A stretch of 20,786 nt of DNA, from the NCBI GenBank assembly GCA_013002105.1, contig JABDKS010000431.1:1-20786 (forward strand), given 5' to 3'. Below the pieces are notes generated by a model. The model searched no databases. It was given only the letters and a program-made list of their open reading frames with translations, and was not told the origin of the DNA. Positions 15,567 through 20,786 of this stretch are shown piece after piece. The DNA comes from Pirellulaceae bacterium (GTDB taxonomy: Bacteria; Planctomycetota; Planctomycetia; Pirellulales; Pirellulaceae). Made by a program: the position numbers and the translations under genes. Each line of letters starts with the position of its first letter. Positions within the stretch are counted from its first letter, which is position 1.

Positions 15567-17240
15567 ATGAATGGCAAGGCGACGCGGCAGAGCAGCGGTC
15601 AACTGAACATGATGATTCGGCCAGTTGCCTTGGCATTGATGCTGTCAGGCCTTTGTGTCGGCGATGAACCGCGCGACCGGACCGGCCCGCACCCGAAAGT
15701 TGCCGGTGCATTGATAAAAATTCATGAGGAAATTGCTGACGGACCGTTTGATGCCAAATGGCAGTCACTGGAAAACTACAAGATTCCGCAATGGTACAAG
15801 GATGCCAAATTCGGGATCTTCGTGCACTGGGGTGCGTACAGTGTTCCGGCGTTCGGAAGTGAATGGTATCCGCGGCAGATGTACATCGATACGGAGCGGC
15901 GGGGCGACAACTTTTTTCAGTACCACTTGCGCACCTATGGTCCGCACAAAACGTTTGGCTACAAGGATTTTATCCCCGAGTTCAAGGCTGAAAAATTTGA
16001 TCCGTCGACATGGGCCAAGCTCTTTAAACAGGCCGGCGCTCGCTACGTCATCCCGGTTGCCGAGCACCATGACGGTTTTCCGATGTACGATTGTTCTTAT
16101 ACGCGATGGAACGCATCCCAGATGGGGCCCAAGCGTGACGTGATCGGGGAACTGGCCCAAGCCGTGCGAAAAGAGGGCATGAAGTTCGGTGTCAGCAGCC
16201 ACCGAGCGTTCAATTGGGTGTACTACGTTCGCAACGAGAATTTTGACAACGCTGATCCGCAGTATGCGGACCTGTACGGGCGTCCGCTGCCGCATTTATT
16301 CGCACCCGATGCCGCGGACTACAAAACGAACTTTCCACCCCAGGACCAGCAGTTCAAGGATGACTGGCTGGCTCGTTCTTGCGAGTTGATCGACAAATAT
16401 CAACCGGATGTTTTCTGGTTTGACTTTGGTATCACACCAGGGCTCGAAGAAGCGACCTACGATGACAATCCCTTCGCTGACCATCTGAAACAGTTCGCCG
16501 CCTACTACTACAACCAGACGTCAAACTACTACAACCAGACGTCAAACAAAGCGGCCGGCCTGGGAGTCATCAATTACAAATGGGGCGCGTTCCCGGAGAA
16601 CGCGGCCGTATTGGACAAAGAACGCTCGAAAATGGCGGAGATTCGTAAACCGTTTTGGCAAACGGACACCGCCGTGAGTTCCAGTTCGTGGGGCTATACG
16701 CAAAATCAACGTTACAAGACTCCCGACCGTCTGGTGGACGACCTGGTCGATATCGTCAGCAAAAACGGTTGCCTGCTGTTGAACGTTGGGCCTCGCTCGG
16801 ACGGAACAATCCCCGAACAGGACCAAGCGATATTGAAGGCGATTGGTGGCTGGTTGCAGATAAATGGTGAAGCGATCTATGACACGACCTACTGGAAAAC
16901 GTTTGGCGAGGGCCCCACGGCCGTCTCCACCGGACATATTTCTGAGTCGAAGGATAAGCCATTCGTCGCTGAGGACCTGCGTTTTACATCGCGGGACGAC
17001 GTCCTTTATGTGACGGGATTGAAATGGCCCAAGCTTGGAAAGATTACGGTCAAGTCACTCGCTAGCGATAGTCAACTCTACCCAGAACAGATCGCATCGG
17101 TCGACTTGCTGGGCACGAAAGAGAAACTCCAATGGACGCGTGGCGAAAACGGTCTCACCGTACAATTACCCGCAAAATCGCCGTCGGAATTCGCATACGT
17201 CTTGAAAGTAAAATCGCAGGGATCCGGAGTCGAAAAGTAG
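15567..17240 (+). CDS. Alpha-L-fucosidase, glycoside hydrolase family 29, secreted
   Basis: Retaining exo-fucosidase that would release alpha-L-fucose from glycans such as algal fucans. From the ATG at 15567 it has 557 residues; a signal peptide core (MMIRPVALALMLSGLCVG) starts at residue 15, and ATGs at 15609 and 15612 are alternative starts. GH29 landmarks are FGIFVHWGAYSVPAFGSEWY, the EHHDGF segment with His167-His168, and the probable nucleophile Asp286 in DVFWFDFGI. KNGCLLLNVGPRSDGTIP closes the catalytic barrel and a beta-sandwich domain follows. A perfect 21-base tandem duplication (16506-16547) makes YYNQTSN occur twice at residues 314-327. It follows the propeller gene by about 150 bases on the same strand, and a sulfatase remnant lies just downstream, consistent with use of sulfated fucose polymers (inference). 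Confidence 0.93.
   Translation: MNGKATRQSSGQLNMMIRPVALALMLSGLCVGDEPRDRTGPHPKVAGALIKIHEEIADGPFDAKWQSLENYKIPQWYKDAKFGIFVHWGAYSVPAFGSEWYPRQMYIDTERRGDNFFQYHLRTYGPHKTFGYKDFIPEFKAEKFDPSTWAKLFKQAGARYVIPVAEHHDGFPMYDCSYTRWNASQMGPKRDVIGELAQAVRKEGMKFGVSSHRAFNWVYYVRNENFDNADPQYADLYGRPLPHLFAPDAADYKTNFPPQDQQFKDDWLARSCELIDKYQPDVFWFDFGITPGLEEATYDDNPFADHLKQFAAYYYNQTSNYYNQTSNKAAGLGVINYKWGAFPENAAVLDKERSKMAEIRKPFWQTDTAVSSSSWGYTQNQRYKTPDRLVDDLVDIVSKNGCLLLNVGPRSDGTIPEQDQAILKAIGGWLQINGEAIYDTTYWKTFGEGPTAVSTGHISESKDKPFVAEDLRFTSRDDVLYVTGLKWPKLGKITVKSLASDSQLYPEQIASVDLLGTKEKLQWTRGENGLTVQLPAKSPSEFAYVLKVKSQGSGVEK
16506..16547 (+). repeat. 21-bp perfect tandem duplication within the fucosidase gene
   Basis: The unit TACTACAACCAGACGTCAAA plus C occurs twice in direct succession without a mismatch, in frame, encoding YYNQTSN twice. 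Exact identity, including synonymous positions, points to a recent slippage duplication. It falls after the nucleophile strand, probably in a surface loop. Confidence 0.95.
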
Positions 17241-17331
17241 AGCTGCCCGATCCAGTCGCGAATGAACTTTCAGGACCCTCAGTCGGAGAGTCGTCCTACT
17301 GTTGTTGGGGTAAATCATTTTCGCCGGACAG

Positions 17332-17613
17332 GTGTCGATGCGCGTCAACGTGGCTAAGCGTCCCAACATCATGCTTGTCTATGCCGACGGAATCGGTGCT
17401 CGCGAATTGCCGATCTACGGATCATCCGCTTGGAGCAAACTGACGCGTCGCGACACTTCCGACAATGGGCTGCGGGCCACGACGCCCATTTACAAAAAAA
17501 TGGCAGCCGCATCAGAAAAGCATCACGCTGTTCTTGAGCAGACTCAGTCCGCCGCAAAAATCAACTTGAAACCGGACGAGTGGCGGACTGCACCGGCGCT
17601 TCTTTGCAGTTGA
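17332..17613 (+). pseudogene. Truncated sulfatase (N-terminal fragment)
   Basis: The 93-codon frame opens MSMRVNVAKRPNIMLVYADG and continues with RELPIYGSSAW and a DTSDNGLRATTP segment. Planctomycete sulfatases start in this way, with a metal-binding Asp in the RPNI..ADD strand. Here the usual ADD reads ADG. After TTPIYKKMA the resemblance stops and the frame ends at 17613, well before the expected Cys/Ser-x-Pro-x-Arg active site, which is not found in any frame nearby. A complete enzyme has about 450-550 residues, so this is a remnant and cannot be an active sulfatase. It lies about 90 bases after the fucosidase stop, suggesting that a fucosidase-sulfatase pair once stood here. Confidence 0.6.
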
Positions 17614-17857
17614 CATCGCAAGTTGCGATTGCTCAAAAGCGAAGTTCTGCGGTATACAAGATGGCTGGTTCGGGTTCGCCGAGTGTATTGGCAAGGAACT
17701 GTCCTGGCGGGACTCTGACAGCGAAGGTCATGTCCCCAATGAAGCCACATCAACCCTGGCAATCCTTTGACATCCATGGACGCGGATTGCCGATTCGTTG
17801 ACTCCCACGATCCGTTGGCAAGCAAAATTAGGCCACACTTTAGCGCAGGGGCAAACG
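17614..17857 (+). other. Unassigned, coding-like stretch before the halogenase gene
   Basis: In the same frame as the downstream halogenase, codons from 17570 to 17767 are open and protein-like (for example FCGIQDGWFGFAECIGKELS). They end in a TGA at 17768-17770, after which the frame stays open (HPWTRIADSLTPTIRWQAKL) through the halogenase ATG at 17858. No ATG begins this stretch and I do not recognise the protein. It may be a decayed gene 3' end or chance. Confidence 0.35.
17847..17851 (+). promoter_or_regulatory. Ribosome binding site of the halogenase gene
   Basis: AGGGG six bases before the ATG at 17858. It decides between this start and the upstream in-frame TTG at 17798. Confidence 0.65.
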
Positions 17858-19150
17858 ATGCGCGTTGTAATCATCGGCGGAGGAACAGCAGGACACATGG
17901 CGCTGGCACATGTGTCGCACCATTTTTCCGATGTCAAATTGACTCACATCTTTGACAGCACGCGCCCGACCATCGGTGTGGGCGAAGGAACGACGCCGGA
18001 TTTTGTTCATTGGCTCGGTACCATCGGCGTTACGATGGCCGACCTGGTCAATCATTGCCAGGCAACGCACAAGCGTGGACTTCGCTTCGAGGGTTGGGGC
18101 AAGCACCAGGAGACTTTTGAGCACGAGTTTCTGCCCCGCTCGAAGCAAGCGGTCCATTTCTCGGCGGCTCAGTTGCCAGAGCTGTTGGCTGCCCGTAGCA
18201 AATTCAACCGAATCGACGATTGCGTGACAGCGGTCGTCGCTACAGAGACCGATACGACGGTCGTGACGCAGCGTGGACAACAGGTCGAAGCGGATTTGGT
18301 GATCGACGCGCGCGGATTTCAGGCGGACGATGATGAGATGACGAGTCACCAGTTCGATTGGATCACAACCGACAGCGCGCTGGTGACGAAATCGCCGATG
18401 ATCGATTCATCAACGATCACCCGAGCCGTCACGCGACCGCTGGGTTGGATCTTCTGTATCCCATTGGCCAATGAGACTTCGTTTGGATACGTCTACAATT
18501 CGCAGTTCTGTACGGCCGACGAAGCCTCCATCGACTTTCGGCACTTCCTGGATGAACAGAGCGTCGAGGTGCACAGTGAATTTCGCACCCTGAGTTTCCC
18601 AAACTTCGCGCGTCGCGACATTTTTGATGGCCAAATCCTTCATATCGGCAACCGCGCCTCGTTCCTTGAACCGCTGGAAGCGACCGCGATCGGCCTCGTC
18701 GTGCTGCAGTTGCATCTGCTTCAGCATTGGCGCCAATTGTCAGAGCAGGGCATGCCAAAGCTATTGGCGGTCGAGCGGATCAACCGAATTCACGAAGACA
18801 CACTGGTTAAAATCTCCATTTTTATTGCTTGGCACTACGCGGCGGGATCGAGATACGACACACCGTTTTGGCAAAACGCGGCCGATCGATTTCGACGCTT
18901 AACCGAACTGCCGGCATGCGGCGGCATGTTACGGCAGTTTGACAAGATGCTAGAAGTATCCAATGGCATTTCACCCAGCGTATTGGCGAGTTGTGACACC
19001 GAAGCGGACTTTCAGCGACACTGTCCGGGGGATCGAGGTCGCCAAAATTTTGGCGGCTACAGTCCACTTAGCTTTGCGCAACTTGCATCCGGTTTGGGGA
19101 TCCATCGATCCTCCAGCCGTCCGACGGTTGCAACCGATGGGACGCATTAG
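17858..19150 (+). CDS. Flavin-dependent halogenase-like protein (tryptophan halogenase family)
   Basis: FADH2-dependent enzyme family that halogenates indoles and other electron-rich aromatics; 430 residues, shorter than the usual 500-540. The dinucleotide motif GGGTAG is at residues 7-12 and GVGEGTTP at 40-47. Lys72 in HKRGLRFEGW matches the catalytic lysine (Lys79 of PrnA). GWIFCIPL at 196-203 stands where halogenases have GWxWxIP. FLEPLEATAIGL holds Glu274, matching the catalytic Glu346 of PrnA, but the following Ser is Ala. Both key catalytic residues are therefore kept. The ATG at 17858 has AGGGG six bases upstream; an upstream TTG at 17798 adds 20 residues and spoils the usual N-terminus. 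No biosynthetic cluster, flavin reductase or transporter lies beside it, so the substrate is unknown. A non-halogenating flavoprotein of the same family is possible. Confidence 0.9.
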   Translation: MRVVIIGGGTAGHMALAHVSHHFSDVKLTHIFDSTRPTIGVGEGTTPDFVHWLGTIGVTMADLVNHCQATHKRGLRFEGWGKHQETFEHEFLPRSKQAVHFSAAQLPELLAARSKFNRIDDCVTAVVATETDTTVVTQRGQQVEADLVIDARGFQADDDEMTSHQFDWITTDSALVTKSPMIDSSTITRAVTRPLGWIFCIPLANETSFGYVYNSQFCTADEASIDFRHFLDEQSVEVHSEFRTLSFPNFARRDIFDGQILHIGNRASFLEPLEATAIGLVVLQLHLLQHWRQLSEQGMPKLLAVERINRIHEDTLVKISIFIAWHYAAGSRYDTPFWQNAADRFRRLTELPACGGMLRQFDKMLEVSNGISPSVLASCDTEADFQRHCPGDRGRQNFGGYSPLSFAQLASGLGIHRSSSRPTVATDGTH

Positions 19151-19467
19151 CTGAAAAACGCGACATTGACCCAACTCCGCGACGGACGATGTCGATCGAC
19201 GCTTTGAGTGTTCGCTCCGGTTCTGTGTGAAAGTGTGAAAGTGAAAGACTCCGAAGTAACCGTGGCTATCGCCAAAACGGCTCATGTGCCTTGATGCTGC
19301 AGAGCCAGTGCAATTGGATGATGGATTTGGATGTATCGTAGACCGGGACCGCTTCTGCAACCCAGTCGATCCGCGGAGTAGAAACGGAAAAGTCGTGATG
19401 CCTTTAGCGACGACATCGTGTTGAGAAGCCGAACGAGTGATGTTGAATCCAATGGTAAAGCCGGTCC
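19151..19467. other. Intergenic region, nothing supported except a short micro-repeat
   Basis: This 317-base gap between the convergent halogenase and CotH-family genes has no supported gene. GTGTGAAA occurs twice in tandem at 19225-19240, followed by GTGAAAG. No intrinsic terminator was recognised. Confidence 0.5.
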
Positions 19468-20072
19468 TTATCGGCCGCGCGAACTGGAATCGGCTTCCAA
19501 ATTTTCTTCCATTTGGGGGCGCCGCATCACTGGTCGCCGACGCGACGGGAGTTCAGGACGATTCGGTTGATTTTGCAATTCGTTGCCGGACAATTTTCCG
19601 TCGCCGTTGCGATCGAGGCGTTTAAATACTTCGTCAGACTGTTGCATTTCGTCGCTCGAGATCTGGCCATCGCGATCCATGTCCAACGCTTGCTGCAGTG
19701 TCAACGGTTGCATCGTTGACGGGCCACCGGACATGCCGCCAGGACGTGGTGACTGAAAACCGCCGGGCGGTCGTCGTTGATTAAAGAAGCCGCCACGAGT
19801 CTCGACAATCTTTACATCGATCGTTCCAGCGATCTTATCGCCCGGCTTGATCCCCGATTTTGCCAGCCGAACGGCACCGATCACGGAGCGATTGGGCCCA
19901 CCGCCGAAGCCTCCGAATCCAAATTGACTGCTTCCACCCTCCTGAAAACGACCGGTAACGCGGATCGATACGCCTGGGTCCGCGTTCGCGAATTGTTTGC
20001 GGTCCATTACCATCGACAACGTGATCGCTTGTTCGCCCGAACGCTCTGCAGTGAAGGTCAGCTGATCGGTGG
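19468..20072 (-). pseudogene. C-terminal part of a frameshifted CotH-family protein, with two EF-hands
   Basis: This is the continuation, in another frame, of the CotH-family gene to its right. The frame is protein-like from about 20072 (TDQLTFTAERSGEQAITLS, then MVMDRKQFANADPG) to the stop at 19468, although the first possible start codon is a TTG at 20019. It contains a glycine-rich segment, a beta-rich stretch (VIGAVRLAKSGIKPGDKIAG), then two EF-hand loops, DMDRDGQISSDE and DRNGDGKLSGNE, and an Arg/Pro/Ser tail. The same domain order is common at the C-terminus of planctomycete CotH proteins. If annotated alone it would be a 183-codon hypothetical protein with no signal peptide and no ribosome binding site, which argues that it belongs to the upstream frame. 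Confidence 0.8.
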
Positions 20073-20786
20073 GGGCGATTGGTCAATTTGTGGTCCGCGA
20101 GGCCTTGTGTTTCCGCGGCCGCCGCCGCGACCAGGCCCGCCAAAACCGCGGAAGTTGGGGAGTTGTAATTCCTGGGCTCGAACTGTGAGCTGATGCATCG
20201 CAAGTTGTTTTCCATCGAGTTCAACTTTCAGATCCGCGTGGCTCGCGACGGCCGGATTAGGTCCAGGGGCACTGAAGACCGTTGAAAAGGAGCCGCTTGC
20301 TTGACCGACATCGACCGTGTGGGCTGGTGTTCGCGGTTCAGGCGGGATGGTGGGATTCCAATCCTGCAAGGCCTGCCGCACCGCATCGCGACGACCACGT
20401 ATGAACTGACGAATTTCGTTTTGCGCCTGCGAAGTTCCTTGCTGTGCTGGATGCAAGTGGGGTGAAAGGAGCTCGCCAGCTCGATCAATCTCCGCCAACA
20501 TCGCGTCTTCGTCCCAAACCTCATCCAATAACTGTGCCATCGTGGCGCGATAGCGTTGGGGGACCCCGTCGGTGTGATAAAGCCGATTAGCCAAGATGCT
20601 CTGCGCATAGATGGGTGCTGTACCTTGGGCTCCAAAACTGAACGGACTCCTATCGGTAAATGCCCAATCAGCTCCCCAGGGAATGAAATAGGCGCGATCG
20701 TCGTGCTTAGGACTGAAATACACGTAAAAGTTGTTTTGATTGGAGCAATAACCATCCCAAAACCCAGTCAAGCTCTCGATCGTCCA
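20058..20786 (-). CDS. CotH kinase family protein, partial at the window edge and frameshifted at its 3' end
   Basis: The frame is open to the right edge and its N-terminus lies outside the window. It reads SLTGFWDGYCSNQNNFYVYF, then AYFIPWGADWAF; the DxxxNNFY..F(I/L)PWGxDW pattern is the nucleotide- and metal-binding part of CotH-type atypical kinases, with Asp in GADW probably binding metal. A helical stretch (QRYRATMAQLLDEVWDEDAML) and a proline- and glycine-rich linker follow. The frame ends at 20058 just after a run of five C (five G on the plus strand, 20071-20075). One more C would join it to the EF-hand frame as QSPPTDQLTFTAERSGEQ, so the intact gene would end at 19468. The relatives are envelope or spore-coat proteins; the role in planctomycetes is unknown. 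Confidence 0.88.
   Translation of the reverse strand, partial: WTIESLTGFWDGYCSNQNNFYVYFSPKHDDRAYFIPWGADWAFTDRSPFSFGAQGTAPIYAQSILANRLYHTDGVPQRYRATMAQLLDEVWDEDAMLAEIDRAGELLSPHLHPAQQGTSQAQNEIRQFIRGRRDAVRQALQDWNPTIPPEPRTPAHTVDVGQASGSFSTVFSAPGPNPAVASHADLKVELDGKQLAMHQLTVRAQELQLPNFRGFGGPGRGGGRGNTRPRGPQIDQSPPPIS

Noticed and set aside
18971..19360. 129-codon reverse frame at the end of the halogenase gene
   Set aside because: Mostly antisense to the halogenase coding region, with no protein-like features.
1..20786. tRNA, rRNA or other structured RNA genes
   Set aside because: No conserved tRNA or rRNA segments were recognised by reading; a covariance-model scan was not possible here.

Overview
The window reads as a chromosomal segment of a planctomycete, most likely of the Pirellulaceae (Rhodopirellula type). 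This is inferred from the gene set: an ECF sigma factor next to a Ser/Thr kinase that carries an anti-sigma-like zinc finger and a WD40 propeller; PQQ-propeller and CotH-family proteins with EF-hands; a GH29 fucosidase beside a broken sulfatase; and a patatin-like phospholipase. No rRNA, tRNA, CRISPR array, integrase or transposase was recognised.

Layout. 1-2757 (minus) is a two-gene RND efflux operon: a lipoprotein membrane fusion protein followed, with a one-base overlap, by an AcrB-like pump that runs off the left edge. 3003-3752 is a plus-strand short-chain dehydrogenase. 3938-6900 is a signalling pair, an ECF sigma factor followed by the large membrane Ser/Thr kinase. 7022-7888 (minus) is a pirin. 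About 630 bases with short hairpins but no convincing gene follow, then a patatin-like phospholipase (8515-9657, plus). 9717-13055 (minus) is a soluble 1112-residue hybrid histidine kinase with three PAS domains, two receiver domains and an HPt domain. 13707-15413 encodes a secreted PQQ-type propeller with EF-hands, and 15567-17240 a secreted alpha-L-fucosidase. Between the fucosidase and a flavin-dependent halogenase-like gene (17858-19150) lies degraded coding sequence that includes a sulfatase N-terminus. The right end (19468-20786, minus) is a CotH-family protein with EF-hands, split by an apparent one-base frameshift.

The most unusual element is a family of paired inverted repeats with the core GGATCTTTGACAAGATCC, flanked outside by ACTAC or its complement. 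Five copies lie between 2779 and 7014, around the sigma factor and kinase genes, and none was found elsewhere in the window. Four are intergenic. One lies in frame inside the kinase coding sequence, where it encodes 17 residues of the linker between the zinc finger and the kinase domain. That copy carries a paired change in both arms that keeps them complementary, which suggests selection on, or a copying mechanism through, the hairpin.

Functionally the segment mixes envelope export (RND), signal transduction (ECF sigma, Ser/Thr kinase, hybrid histidine kinase) and extracellular carbohydrate-related proteins (fucosidase, sulfatase remnant, propeller and CotH proteins with calcium-binding loops). 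No single pathway joins all of it. The sigma factor with its kinase, and the two efflux genes, are the only clear functional units.
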